NCBI GenBank assembly: GCA_008081045.1
Contig: VMDC01000001.1
Location: 124,001 to 188,000 of the forward strand
Direction of reading: 5' to 3'
DNA: 64,000 nt
Origin: Gammaproteobacteria bacterium
GTDB taxonomy: Bacteria; Pseudomonadota; Gammaproteobacteria; Pseudomonadales; Pseudohongiellaceae
Below the pieces are notes generated by a model. The model did no database searches. It was not told the origin of the DNA and saw only the letters and a program-made list of their open reading frames with translations. Positions 9,239 through 18,704 of the stretch are shown here, in pieces (positions within the stretch are counted from its first letter, which is position 1; every line of letters begins with the position of its first letter). The position numbers were made by a program, and so were the translations under genes.

Positions 9239-9784
9239 TCAGGATCGGGATGTGACGTGAAACGTCCACCAGTGGTCGGGGCGTCTGGCGTTCGGGTCCG
9301 GTGTCGGATTGTTCGGCCCTCCGCCAAAGCTTTGCAGTTTGGTGATCCTCGCATTCCAGGCGGCATCCATCCGGGTGGCCTCTTCCACTCTGTTCAGCAC
9401 AACGGGATAGGTGACGCCATCCAGACGCATCACAGCGGGTTCGTTGGCATCAACACGTGCCGCCCAATATTTTTGTTCACATACCGAGCAGCTCAGGTAG
9501 AGCTCACCAGCCGGCGTGGACATGCAATTGAGATTGATTGAATGAGGACGGATACCGGCATAGATCTGCAACTGACAAAGCGGGACTTCATTGGCGAAAG
9601 ACCAGTCGTCTACCGGGCCGTCAGCGGCCGCACCGAACAGGAAGCCGCCCGGTGTGCGTTCGCAGGGACACACTGCAGAATAAATGAGAAAGCCAACAAT
9701 GCCCGCCGCGAGGGCGGAGGCGAGTGAAACTCCGATGATCCATTTGTGATTCGAGGTGTGCGGTTCAGCGACACTTTCGGACAT
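9239..9784 (-). CDS. Membrane-anchored protein of unknown function (DDWSF family, copy 2)
   Basis: A 181-residue protein with one N-terminal membrane segment (residues about 15-40) and a periplasmic domain. It shares its block order with the protein at 5141-5659: DDWSF, then ELYLSCS, then MRLDGVTYPVVLNRV, then a C-terminal W.F.V strand. Unlike copy 1 it has several cysteines (CPCE just after the membrane, LNCMS, SCSVCEQ), which could form disulfides or bind metal or heme-like cofactors; no CxxCH is present. Upstream of the PD40 gene in the same direction. Family not recognised. Confidence 0.7.
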   Translation of the reverse strand: MSESVAEPHTSNHKWIIGVSLASALAAGIVGFLIYSAVCPCERTPGGFLFGAAADGPVDDWSFANEVPLCQLQIYAGIRPHSINLNCMSTPAGELYLSCSVCEQKYWAARVDANEPAVMRLDGVTYPVVLNRVEEATRMDAAWNARITKLQSFGGGPNNPTPDPNARRPDHWWTFHVTSRS

Positions 9785-9887
9785 GACATTTCTCCTTTTT
9801 TAGACTTGTTATAAAGGATGCTCACAGACTACCGTATTCGTCAGTAAATCAACACATTTTTACTGAGCCTGCCGCCGCGAACTGCCG

Positions 9888-11054
9888 TCAGATGCTGCCG
9901 GTTTCCAGTTCAAATAATTGTCTGAGAATCCGCCGCCATTGAATATATTGCTCCGCCATGGTCCCACTCAGGCCATGTACCTGCTCATTCAGTTCGAGGA
10001 TGGCTGGTGCCAGTTCCTGGTTGAATCCGGCAGCCAGCTCCTGAAATTCCTGCCGGTAGATCTTGCTCCAGCGGTAGCGGTTGTAACGCTGTGTCATCGT
10101 GAGATAGCCGCTGCTGCTGCTGAAGAAATCCTGGCTAACAGGCTCCTGTTCGCGACTGACAAGTTGCTCCTGCTGATCGTAGGAGTGCCGACGCCACATG
10201 ATATAGGCCTGCACCATTTCATCGTGCAGGGCTCCGTAATATTCATCGACGGTATCGATGAACACATGGTGTCTGACGCGCATATCCTTTACCCGGGCGA
10301 GCATCGGGTCGTTTTCCGCAGGCAGACTGGCCGCCTCGAGAAGGCCCGCGTCATTGGTCGTGAGCATGTGTCCGAAGGACTCCGGTGACAGATCGTTTGC
10401 GTAGACTAAGGTTGAAACATCCCGAATTGTCTGCAGATCGCTGACAGACAGCTTGTCTCTGATGGTCACCAGGTCATTGCCAATATTCTCATAGAGATCC
10501 AGATAAGGCTCCTGATGCTCAGAGGGAATAAAGGGTCTGGAGGGAGTAAATCGAATGTCCTCCGGGTAATCTGACAGCATCGCCGCATCCCCGTAGATCG
10601 CGCTCAACCAGCTGCGACCAGTGCTGTCTGTTGCGTCGATCTGAAGGGCCAGTTCAGTGCCGCTGGAGCGGAGGATTTTCCCGCTGATCAGCAAATCCAC
10701 CGATGGGTCGGCTTCGGGCAGTACCCTCACGGCCCCCCATTGCTGTGACTCGATCAGCACCTTGCGCAGCAAAAATGGCAGATAACGAATCTCTTTCTCT
10801 CGCACTTCCGCAAAAACTCGATCGCCATAGGTTCGCGCTGCGGACTCGTCCTCGTCATTTTCGAACACGATGATGCCAATATCGAGCAGCTGATGCTGAG
10901 CGGGCTCGATTTCGGCAATGTTGAGACTGACTTCTCCGACCTGCGGATAGGCAACCGGTTCGACTGTCGGAGTGTTCAGTGCTGTGCAGGCAGCCAGCGG
11001 CAGTAGCAATACGACAGACAGCCTGCGGACCAGCCAGAAGGGATGCTCAGTCAT
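9888..11054 (-). CDS. Lipoprotein of unknown function
   Basis: A 388-residue protein with a signal and lipobox (LLPLAAC at about residues 17-23). The N-terminal half has alternating strands and a helix (GIIVFENDED, YLPFLLRKVLIES, DLLISGKILRSSGTELALQIDATD), a layout seen in periplasmic lipoproteins of the CsgG/LpoB/GNA1162 sort, though I cannot assign a family. The C-terminal half is helical with many aromatic and charged residues. Its ATG overlaps the stop of the preceding gene (ATGACTGA), so the two are translationally coupled and likely act together in the envelope. Confidence 0.65.
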   Translation of the reverse strand: MTEHPFWLVRRLSVVLLLPLAACTALNTPTVEPVAYPQVGEVSLNIAEIEPAQHQLLDIGIIVFENDEDESAARTYGDRVFAEVREKEIRYLPFLLRKVLIESQQWGAVRVLPEADPSVDLLISGKILRSSGTELALQIDATDSTGRSWLSAIYGDAAMLSDYPEDIRFTPSRPFIPSEHQEPYLDLYENIGNDLVTIRDKLSVSDLQTIRDVSTLVYANDLSPESFGHMLTTNDAGLLEAASLPAENDPMLARVKDMRVRHHVFIDTVDEYYGALHDEMVQAYIMWRRHSYDQQEQLVSREQEPVSQDFFSSSSGYLTMTQRYNRYRWSKIYRQEFQELAAGFNQELAPAILELNEQVHGLSGTMAEQYIQWRRILRQLFELETGSI

Positions 11055-11811
11055 TGGCTAATGGGGTCACCTGACTGCACACTCTGCCACGGGTTACGGT
11101 AAGCACACAGTTGAGGTTATCAGCGCCGGCATCATAACGATTGAATGCCTGGATCAGGTTAAAAGGAGCAGAGCCTTTGTGGGAAATGCTGGTCACCAGG
11201 CGCAGCTCGTCTCCTGCTGCCGCCACATCGAATCGGTGGCTGATCTCAAGCTGATCCGGCAGGTTGATGATAAAGACAAGCTGTTGACCGTCCCAGCCGC
11301 AATATTCCTTGCCATGCTCGCTGGCGAAGGTTTCTCTGAGTCCGTGATCGACTGTGCAGATCAGGGGAGCTTCTCCGCGGCGCTCGATGCGTACCTCGTT
11401 CCGGTCCTGCTCGATATGCATAGTTGTCTGTCTGCTGACGTATTCAGCCAATCGGGCAAGAGTGATAATACTGGTGCCCCGTCCACCCAGAGAGTTTAGA
11501 TTCAGATTGCCCAGTGAGGCGCGCGGCAGGTTCCGTACCGTGACTCCCGAGCGCTGTTGCGCGGCCCGTTCCTGGCGGATCGTCAACAGGCGGTTAAGCT
11601 CATCTTCCCAACGGTCGCTCCGGTTGAAGTCTTTCTCCCAATCGCCGGCGAAATTCAAGCGGATAGGACGGTTCAGATCAAGCAGCGGCAAAGAATCAGC
11701 ACTTCGGTCAGCCTGCGCCTGCACCATTTTCAGTGGCAGCAGGCCAAGTGCGATCAGCAGCGCACAGCGTCGTAAATCTGCGGGTTGGAATTGTCGTGTG
11801 TTCCGAGCCAT
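11047..11811 (-). CDS. Exported protein of unknown function, coupled to the lipoprotein gene
   Basis: A 254-residue protein with a Sec signal (CALLIALGLLPLKMVQAQA). No family is recognised. The mature part has a charged region with a short coiled stretch (EDELNRLLTIRQERAAQQRSG) and a C-terminal beta-rich domain with four cysteines (LICTVDHG, EYCGWDG, LNCVLTV, RVCSQV) that could pair as disulfides. It is the first gene of the leftward envelope operon and overlaps the lipoprotein gene by 8 bases. Confidence 0.6.
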   Translation of the reverse strand: MARNTRQFQPADLRRCALLIALGLLPLKMVQAQADRSADSLPLLDLNRPIRLNFAGDWEKDFNRSDRWEDELNRLLTIRQERAAQQRSGVTVRNLPRASLGNLNLNSLGGRGTSIITLARLAEYVSRQTTMHIEQDRNEVRIERRGEAPLICTVDHGLRETFASEHGKEYCGWDGQQLVFIINLPDQLEISHRFDVAAAGDELRLVTSISHKGSAPFNLIQAFNRYDAGADNLNCVLTVTRGRVCSQVTPLAND

Positions 11812-12029
11812 AACCGAACTGAACCCTTAGCCGAAACCTTTTCTGCGACTGCGGCACCCGAGAGATACCGGACTGTCCCGGGCGCGCATGCGTGAACAGA
11901 GTCTTTATCGTGATGCTACTTTAAACCAAAATCCTTTTAATTGCCTGCCCGGCAGCATGGACAAGTTCGGGTCAGGCTTTTATTCTCGAGTCATCCGGTT
12001 TTCTATCGCTATCCTATGAGGAGTACGCC

Positions 12030-12890
12030 ATGCTCAGGCATTTTACGCTTCTGGCTCTTTCAACTCTGGTTTGGTTCGTACCGCAGATGACGCTGGCCCA
12101 GCGTGATTTCAGTAACGTTGAAATCATCGCCCATCATGTCGCTGGCAGCGTGTATTACCTGGAGGGCGCGGGTGGCAACATCGGGCTTTCTGTCGGGGAA
12201 GACGGCGTGGTGATGATCGACGATCAGTATGCCCCGCTCACCGACAAGATTCTCGCGGCGATTCGTCAGCTTAATCAGGGCGAGATCAGGTTCCTGATCA
12301 ATACTCATGTGCATGGAGATCATACCGGCGGCAATGAGAATCTCGGGAAGATGGGTGTTCTTATCCTGGCCCGCGATGAGGTCAGGGTCAGGCTGGCAGC
12401 GCAGTCGCCGGCGGCCGCCCTGCCGGTGTTGACGTACAGTGACGCTATCACCATCCATCTGAACGGAGAGGAGGTTTACGCCTTCTCGGTTCCTCCTGCG
12501 CATACCGACGGCGACACGTTCATTCACTTTACGGAATCCGATGTGATTCACGCGGGTGACGTGTTCAGAACAACGGCGTTTCCTGTCATTGACACCAATA
12601 ATGGCGGCAGCCTCGAGGGATCGCTGCAGGCCCTGGGACTGCTGATCGGGGCCGCCGGACCGGACACCAAGATACTGCCCGGTCATGGCGAGATCTCATC
12701 GCGCTCGGATGTCATGGCCTTTCGCGACATGATCATTGACGTCAGCGGCCAGGTTGAAGACATGCTGGAGCAGGGGTTGAGCTATGAAGAGATCTCCGCG
12801 GCCAATCCGACTGAGGCTTACAATGGCCGATACGGCGATCCGGATCGATTTTTGCGGGCAGTCTTTACTGAGTTGGGCGGCGAATTCTAA
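12030..12890 (+). CDS. Exported metallo-beta-lactamase-fold hydrolase
   Basis: A 286-residue protein with a Sec signal (MLRHFTLLALSTLVWFVPQMTLAQ). The MBL zinc motif THVHGDHTGG is at about residue 92, with further ligands in VPPAHTDGDTF and the LPGHGE strand. The pattern matches periplasmic MBL proteins of the SoxH/quinoprotein-relay type rather than true carbapenemases, so a hydrolytic or thiol-ester activity is likely; the substrate is unknown. The ATG follows a GAGGAG site. It is the first of a rightward set running to the aldolase gene. Confidence 0.85.
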   Translation: MLRHFTLLALSTLVWFVPQMTLAQRDFSNVEIIAHHVAGSVYYLEGAGGNIGLSVGEDGVVMIDDQYAPLTDKILAAIRQLNQGEIRFLINTHVHGDHTGGNENLGKMGVLILARDEVRVRLAAQSPAAALPVLTYSDAITIHLNGEEVYAFSVPPAHTDGDTFIHFTESDVIHAGDVFRTTAFPVIDTNNGGSLEGSLQALGLLIGAAGPDTKILPGHGEISSRSDVMAFRDMIIDVSGQVEDMLEQGLSYEEISAANPTEAYNGRYGDPDRFLRAVFTELGGEF

Positions 12891-12959
12891 CTGCATGCTC
12901 TGGCACCGGGCTGGCTGTTATTCGGTACGGGAAACAGGTAATTAAGGAGTTGGTCAGTG

Positions 12960-14237
12960 ATGGCAGTAAGAAGATTATCAATCAGAGTGGGGTATCTGGT
13001 GCTTTGCCTGACTTGTCTGCTCGCTGCGCAGTCCCGTGCGCAGGAATCCGCGGATGCAGTTCCGGCAGATCAGACTTTCGCGAATCGTTTCTGGCAGGCA
13101 GACTCTGAAGTATCCAGACTGGCACTGAGTGAAGAACTCCTGTTGAGTCAGCCAGACCCTGCTGCGCTTTTTGAATTGCTTAAAGCGGGGCCAGTCTACT
13201 CGGATGAGGTCCCCCTTGGTGAGCACGTGCTGGCGAGAACGAACAACGCCGGGACGGAGTTTCCCTACATGATCAATATTCCCCAGGACTACGATCCGCA
13301 GAGGCAATGGCCCGTTGAGTTTGTTCTGCACGGCGGTGTCGGCCGGCCAAAGCCGGCAGCCGGAGAAAATTTCTGGCAACGAAGCTATAACAGAATAGGT
13401 CAGCCGGGACGCATTACTGTTGTGCCACTGGCCTGGTCCGGAGCTGTCTGGTGGCAGGATGAGCAGGCGGACAGCTTGCTTGCTATTCTCAACAGCCTGA
13501 AATCTACCTACAACATCGATGAGAATCGGGTATCTCTGACCGGCATATCCGATGGCGGCACGGGCGCTTATTTCTTCGCGTTCAAGCAGCCCACCCAGTG
13601 GGCATCTTTTCTTCCCTACATCGGACATCCAGGTGTGTTGCGCAATCCTCAAAGTGGAGGCGGTTACCGGCTTTATTTCGAAAATCTGATGAATAAACCG
13701 CTGTACATTGTGAACGGCGAGAATGACCGCCTGTACCCGGCAGCATCGCTGTCATCATTTATGGATATCCTCAAGGACGTCGGCGTTCCCCACACCTGGA
13801 CTGTCATTGCGGAAGGCGGGCATAACACGGAATGGCTGCCGGATTACCTGGATGAAGTCGAACAATTCAAATCCTCGAATCCGAGGGACCCTTTCCCGAG
13901 TGTTATTCAGTGGGTTGCAGACCGGACTGACCGCTACAATCGAAATCATTGGATTCAGATTGACGGAATCAATGGGGATGATCGGCCGGCCCTGTTGCAG
14001 GTGGATCGCAGCAACAATCTGATCTCGGTCGAGGCGCGAGGCATCGAGCAATTCAGGCTGTTGTTGAGCCCAGATTTCATTGATTTTGCCAGGCCTGTCC
14101 GGGTCGTGGTGAATGGTGAAAGCCAGTTTTATGACACGGTTGAGCAGAGCGCCGAATCACTGCTCAGATTAGCCTCACGCGATCTGGATCGTTCCATGCT
14201 GTTCACCGCTGAGCTGAGCATTTCACTGACGGATTAG
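12960..14237 (+). CDS. Secreted alpha/beta hydrolase, PHB-depolymerase/feruloyl esterase-like
   Basis: A 425-residue exported protein. The ATG at 12960 follows AAGGAG; the GTG one codon earlier is the track start. A signal peptide ends near QSRAQ. The catalytic core has the oxyanion stretch VEFVLHGGVG, the nucleophile elbow TGISDGGTGAYF near residue 200, an acid in NGENDRLYP, and the histidine in EGGHNTEW, giving a full Ser-Asp-His triad. A C-terminal beta domain follows (about residues 335-425). Probably cleaves a secreted or polymeric ester. 66 bases after the MBL gene. Confidence 0.8.
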   Translation: MAVRRLSIRVGYLVLCLTCLLAAQSRAQESADAVPADQTFANRFWQADSEVSRLALSEELLLSQPDPAALFELLKAGPVYSDEVPLGEHVLARTNNAGTEFPYMINIPQDYDPQRQWPVEFVLHGGVGRPKPAAGENFWQRSYNRIGQPGRITVVPLAWSGAVWWQDEQADSLLAILNSLKSTYNIDENRVSLTGISDGGTGAYFFAFKQPTQWASFLPYIGHPGVLRNPQSGGGYRLYFENLMNKPLYIVNGENDRLYPAASLSSFMDILKDVGVPHTWTVIAEGGHNTEWLPDYLDEVEQFKSSNPRDPFPSVIQWVADRTDRYNRNHWIQIDGINGDDRPALLQVDRSNNLISVEARGIEQFRLLLSPDFIDFARPVRVVVNGESQFYDTVEQSAESLLRLASRDLDRSMLFTAELSISLTD

Positions 14238-14308
14238 TATGCTGGGTCCTGATTTCTCAATCGCGCGTCACTGATGCGCTCTTTCACCGATAACGGGTAA
14301 TTGCTGCG

Positions 14309-16483
14309 ATGACTTATGTCCAGAGAGGCGGCCTGAGGGTCGACCCGATTCTTGCAGATTTTGTTGAGTCTGAGCTGCTGGCCCGTCTCCCGTTGACGCC
14401 TGACGTTTTCTGGATAAACGCAGAAGCCCTGTTCGAACAGTTTACCCCCCGCAATGCGGCTTTGCTGGCTCAGCGCCTGAGCCTGCAGGAACAAATTGAT
14501 GGCTGGCACCGGAAGCACCCCGGCAAGCCTGAACAGGCTGATTATCTGTCCTTCTTATCCCGTATCGGATACCTGACTGAGCCTGCCGGAGACTTTGTCA
14601 TTGAAACCGATCACGTAGACCGGGAAATCAGTCTGCAGGCCGGGCCGCAACTGGTGGTCCCGGTTAAGAACGCCCGCTTTGCCCTGAACGCAGCCAATGC
14701 CCGATGGGGCAGCCTGTACGATGCGCTGTATGGAACGGACGCGATTGACGAAGCAGATGGGGCACAAAAAGGGGGTGCCTACAACCCGATCCGCGGAGCA
14801 AAGGTCATCGCTTACGCCCGTGCAGTGCTGGATCAGGCCTGTCCGCTGCATTCTGCTTCCCATGCCGAAGCGGACGCTTATTTTATTGAGCAGGGGGAAT
14901 TGAGGGTTCGTACAGCAAGCGGTGTGACAGGGTTGTGTGATCCCACGCAATTCAAAGGATACACGGGGCCGGCTAAAGCGCCGGATGGCATCTTGCTGTG
15001 CAACAATAACTTGCATCTGGAAATCCAGATCGATCCCGCATCGGAGATTGGTCGCGATGATTCAGCAGGGATCAAAGATATCGTTCTTGAGGCGGCAGTG
15101 ACCACGATTCAGGATTGCGAGGACTCGGTTGCTGCAGTGGACGCTGAAGACAAAGTTGAGGTCTATCGCAACTGTCTCGGACTGATTACCGGCGAACTGG
15201 AAGAGACTTTCCAGAAGGGTGGCGTTCAGGTGACCCGGCGTCTCAGGGACAACCGGTCCTATCATGCGCCCGACGGTAGCCGGTTTGAGCTTCCCGGCCG
15301 GAGTCTGTTGCTGTTCCGTAACGTGGGACACCTGATGCGTAATCCAGCTATTCTCGATAAGCATGGCTGCGAAGTTTATGAAGGCTTACTCGATGCTCTG
15401 ATTACTGGCGCGATTGGTGCAATAGATATATTAGGTAAAGGTCCTCTGAGGAATTCTCGTGCTGGAAGTGTCTATATTGTCAAACCAAAAATGCACGGCC
15501 CGGAGGAAGTCAGATTTGCCTGCGATGTGTTCGCGGCAGTGGAAACGCTGCTGGGGCTTGAGCAGGGACGAATAAAACTGGGAATCATGGACGAGGAGCG
15601 CCGCACGACGGTGTCGCTGAAAGCCTGTATCAGGGAAGCAAAGAATCGTGTGGTTTTCATCAACACCGGGTTTCTCGATCGCACGGGAGATGAAATACAC
15701 ACAGCGATGGAGGCCGGGCCGATGGTGCCTAAGGCAGACATGAAAGCCTGTGCCTGGATCGCGGCGTACGAGCAGCACAATGTTCAGACGGGCCTGGCGT
15801 GCGGATTTCAGGGTCGCAGTCAGATCGGTAAGGGCATGTGGGCCATGCCGGATTTGATGGCCGCCATGCTTGAGCAGAAGCAGGCTCATCCCGAGGCCGG
15901 TGCCAACACAGCCTGGGTGCCTTCTCCGACAGCAGCCGTGCTGCATGCACTGCACTACCATCGCGTTGATGTGCACGAAGTGCAGGCGGCGCTGACAAAC
16001 CAGCCCCTCGCTGACAGGGAGGACATTCTCACGCTCCCGCTGCTCAGCGACCCCGGTGCGTTGACGAATGAGCAAATTCAGCGGGAGCTCGACAATAATG
16101 CTCAGAGTATTTTGGGTTACGTCGTGCGCTGGGTCGATCAGGGAATCGGCTGCTCTAAGGTGCCGGACATCAATAATGTCGGACTGATGGAGGACCGGGC
16201 GACGCTGAGAATTTCTTCACAGCACATCGCCAACTGGCTCCGGCACGAAATATGTACTGAACAACAGGTAAAGGAAACCTTGCTGCGAATGGCGGCCGTA
16301 GTGGATGAGCAAAACTGTCATGACCCACTGTATGAAGCCATGGCTCAGGATCCGGACCGGTCCATTGCCTTTCAGGCAGCCTGTGATCTGGTGTTTAAAG
16401 GGTGTGAACAGCCAAATGGTTACACCGAACCGTTACTGCATCGGGCCCGTCTGGCAAAAAAGGCAGAAAAACGCCGCTCTTAG
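14309..16483 (+). CDS. glcB: Malate synthase G
   Basis: The 724-residue length and sequence match malate synthase G, which condenses glyoxylate with acetyl-CoA to malate in the cytoplasm. Recognisable blocks are [24 protein letters not shown], the metal/glyoxylate-binding [11 protein letters not shown], the [13 protein letters not shown] segment, and [22 protein letters not shown] near the C-terminus. Malate synthase G serves glycolate, C2 and fatty acid growth. No isocitrate lyase or glycolate oxidase gene is adjacent. Starts 71 bases after the esterase stop. Confidence 0.97.
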   Translation: MTYVQRGGLRVDPILADFVESELLARLPLTPDVFWINAEALFEQFTPRNAALLAQRLSLQEQIDGWHRKHPGKPEQADYLSFLSRIGYLTEPAGDFVIETDHVDREISLQAGPQLVVPVKNARFALNAANARWGSLYDALYGTDAIDEADGAQKGGAYNPIRGAKVIAYARAVLDQACPLHSASHAEADAYFIEQGELRVRTASGVTGLCDPTQFKGYTGPAKAPDGILLCNNNLHLEIQIDPASEIGRDDSAGIKDIVLEAAVTTIQDCEDSVAAVDAEDKVEVYRNCLGLITGELEETFQKGGVQVTRRLRDNRSYHAPDGSRFELPGRSLLLFRNVGHLMRNPAILDKHGCEVYEGLLDALITGAIGAIDILGKGPLRNSRAGSVYIVKPKMHGPEEVRFACDVFAAVETLLGLEQGRIKLGIMDEERRTTVSLKACIREAKNRVVFINTGFLDRTGDEIHTAMEAGPMVPKADMKACAWIAAYEQHNVQTGLACGFQGRSQIGKGMWAMPDLMAAMLEQKQAHPEAGANTAWVPSPTAAVLHALHYHRVDVHEVQAALTNQPLADREDILTLPLLSDPGALTNEQIQRELDNNAQSILGYVVRWVDQGIGCSKVPDINNVGLMEDRATLRISSQHIANWLRHEICTEQQVKETLLRMAAVVDEQNCHDPLYEAMAQDPDRSIAFQAACDLVFKGCEQPNGYTEPLLHRARLAKKAEKRRS

Positions 16484-16577
16484 GCGGATAATGCGGCGGG
16501 CATGCTATACCCGCAGCCGTGAATTTGTCATGATGGACGGCAGAAGGGAGCAAACAAAAAAACAAGAGGTATTCGTT

Positions 16578-17699
16578 ATGGCTCATTTGATCAGACTGAC
16601 TCTGATGCTGATTGGGGTTACGCTGACCGCGCAGGTACTGGCGCAGGGCAACGCCCGAGGGACTATCGGTGACAGCCCCTATACTGTGATCTCGGGGTGG
16701 GCAGATCCGTTTCAGGAAGAGGGCTTCGCCTTTGGCGGCAACTCCGGTGTCTGGGCAGAGTCTGAGGACAGAATCATCATTGCCCAGCGTGGTGAGACAC
16801 GCCTGCCTTACCCGGTTCCGGAAAATTTTCCCGGCTATGCCGGCTTTCTGGGTATCAACACTCTGCGAGAAACCAACCGGCGAACCTGGCAGAACTGCCT
16901 GTATGTCGTGAACGGTGACGGAGAGGTTCTGGAGATCTGGGACCATCTTGACTATCTTTGCGAGGGCTCTGATGGCCCCGGGCCGCACCGGGTACGCATC
17001 AGTCCCTACGACCCTGAGCAGCGTATCTGGCTGGTCAATGAGACCTTCCACCAGATCTATGTGCTGGCTAATGACGGCAGCGAAGTGCTCGCGACTTATG
17101 GCGAGAAACTGGTGCCCGGCAACGATGCGACCCACTTTGGACGCCCGCAAGATGTGGCCTTCATGCCTGATGGGCGTATCCTGGTCGCAGACGGCCTGGA
17201 CAATCACCGGGTCATTGTCTACGACAATGACATGAATTATCTGGGTGAGTTCGGGGGTTATGGTGACGGTCCCGGCCAGTTCAACACGATTCATGCACTG
17301 GGAATCGGGCCTGAAGGTCGCGTGTTTGTTCTGGACCGTTCCGGCGGAGAAGTGAATCTGTTCAGATCGACTGATGACCCGGCGGTGTTTGAATTTGAGC
17401 GTTCCATCGGTTCGCCGCTGACCTTGCCGCTGGACATCATCGTGAATGAAAACGATTTCTGGATCACCGATCTGGGGCCACTGCGGTTTCTGAACTTTGA
17501 TTTTGAGGGCAACCTGAAATACACCTGGCTCGTGCCTCTCGAGTTGCCGGACGGGTACATTGAAGTGCATACCTTCACAGTTGATCCAGCCGGCAACTTG
17601 ATCGGTGGCGACAATCAGTACGGCCGCTCACAGAAATTTGTGCCAAAGCCGGACGCCGATGCAGAATTGCTGATCGAGCCACCCTGGTACCAGCGGTAG
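16578..17699 (+). CDS. Exported NHL-repeat protein
   Basis: The true start is the ATG at 16578, after AAGAGGT, giving 373 residues with a signal peptide (LTLMLIGVTLTAQVLAQ); the track start at 16305 lies inside glcB. The body holds NHL blades (FGRPQDVAFMPDGRILVADGLDNHRVIVYD; FNTIHALGIGPEGRVFVLD), similar to the peptidyl-alpha-hydroxyglycine alpha-amidating lyase-like propellers. No metal-site signature is clear, so a binding role is as likely as catalysis. Followed by the exported aldolase gene in the same direction. Confidence 0.8.
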   Translation: MAHLIRLTLMLIGVTLTAQVLAQGNARGTIGDSPYTVISGWADPFQEEGFAFGGNSGVWAESEDRIIIAQRGETRLPYPVPENFPGYAGFLGINTLRETNRRTWQNCLYVVNGDGEVLEIWDHLDYLCEGSDGPGPHRVRISPYDPEQRIWLVNETFHQIYVLANDGSEVLATYGEKLVPGNDATHFGRPQDVAFMPDGRILVADGLDNHRVIVYDNDMNYLGEFGGYGDGPGQFNTIHALGIGPEGRVFVLDRSGGEVNLFRSTDDPAVFEFERSIGSPLTLPLDIIVNENDFWITDLGPLRFLNFDFEGNLKYTWLVPLELPDGYIEVHTFTVDPAGNLIGGDNQYGRSQKFVPKPDADAELLIEPPWYQR

Positions 17700-17756
17700 C
17701 AGCGCCCGGGAAACGGGTGCGCTTGCCGGTTCAGCCTCAGTTGAGGAGCGATGCTG

Positions 17757-18704
17757 ATGAACAGACTGCCTAAGCCAGTAACGCGCGCCATGCTGTGGCT
17801 GGCAGCCGCTTTGCTGTCTCTGTCAGCAGCCGCGCAGGACGAAACGGTCAGGCTGAATAAACTGATTGAGATGTTCCAGCGCGGTGAACCGGCATTTGGT
17901 CTCTTGTCGTTTGACTACTCGCTCAGCAATGCCAGATCACTCGCTTCGTCGGGACTGGATTTTGTACTGATTGATATGGAGCACGCGCCATTTGATGTCG
18001 AGCGTTTGCGCGCTTTCCTGCTGGGAATGACGAACAAGCGCGCCATCATGAAAAAGGGCAGTTTGCAACCGGATGTGGTGCCCTTCGTCAGAGTCCCGGC
18101 AACGGGTGGCGCAGATGAGCTGGTCGCCCAGGCTAAACAGGTGCTGGATGTTGGCGCGTTCGGCGTGATGTTTCCTGCAATACACAACCGCGAGCACGCA
18201 GAAATTGCGGTGCGCGCCACGCGTTATCCGCAAATCAACGGCGCGCAGGACTTCGAGCCGCCCGGTCTCAGAGGGCGCAATCCGTCAAACGCTGTCTGGT
18301 ACTGGGGCATACAGGACTATCACTCCCGCGCTGATGTGTGGCCTCTGGACGCAGAGGGCGAGCTGCTGGCCATCATGTTTATTGAATCCCCGGAAGGCGT
18401 CGCCAACATTGAGGAGATCATTACGGTCCCCGGAGTGGGCGGGATATTTATCGGCCCGTCCGATTTAAGCACTTCGATGGGCTACGCCAGTCCGTCAGAA
18501 CCGGCGGTCGAAGAAGCCATTCAGCAGGTGCTGGCGTCGTGTCTTGCCCATGACGTCCCGTGCGCGATTACCACCAATGCCCGCACGGTCGAGCAGCGCA
18601 TCAGTCAGGGCTTCCGGTTTGTTACCGTAGGTCTTGATTCGGGTTTGCCGGCCGGCGCGCGCAGCGCTCTGCAGCTTGGTCGGCAGGCAGCGGGACAGAA
18701 TTAG
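17757..18704 (+). CDS. Exported HpcH/HpaI-family aldolase-like protein
   Basis: A 315-residue protein of the HpcH/HpaI (2,4-dihydroxyhept-2-ene-1,7-dioate aldolase) family. It keeps the motifs LIDMEHAPFD (catalytic His region), VPFVRVP, the metal ligands in MFIESPEGV and FIGPSDLSTSMG. Unusually it carries a signal peptide (AMLWLAAALLSLSAAAQ), so it acts outside the cytoplasm. I prefer the ATG at 17757 over that at 17751 because the GAGGAG site lies at proper distance. It should cleave or form carbon-carbon bonds of a hydroxy-keto acid, using a divalent metal. Its stop overlaps the convergent serine-hydrolase gene by 4 bases. Confidence 0.85.
   Translation: MNRLPKPVTRAMLWLAAALLSLSAAAQDETVRLNKLIEMFQRGEPAFGLLSFDYSLSNARSLASSGLDFVLIDMEHAPFDVERLRAFLLGMTNKRAIMKKGSLQPDVVPFVRVPATGGADELVAQAKQVLDVGAFGVMFPAIHNREHAEIAVRATRYPQINGAQDFEPPGLRGRNPSNAVWYWGIQDYHSRADVWPLDAEGELLAIMFIESPEGVANIEEIITVPGVGGIFIGPSDLSTSMGYASPSEPAVEEAIQQVLASCLAHDVPCAITTNARTVEQRISQGFRFVTVGLDSGLPAGARSALQLGRQAAGQN

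Noticed and set aside
15431-16075. 214-residue ORF on the - strand in glcB
   Set aside because: Shadow of a strongly supported gene.
16395-17570. 391-residue ORF on the - strand
   Set aside because: Antisense to the NHL gene and the end of glcB; composition like a mirror translation.
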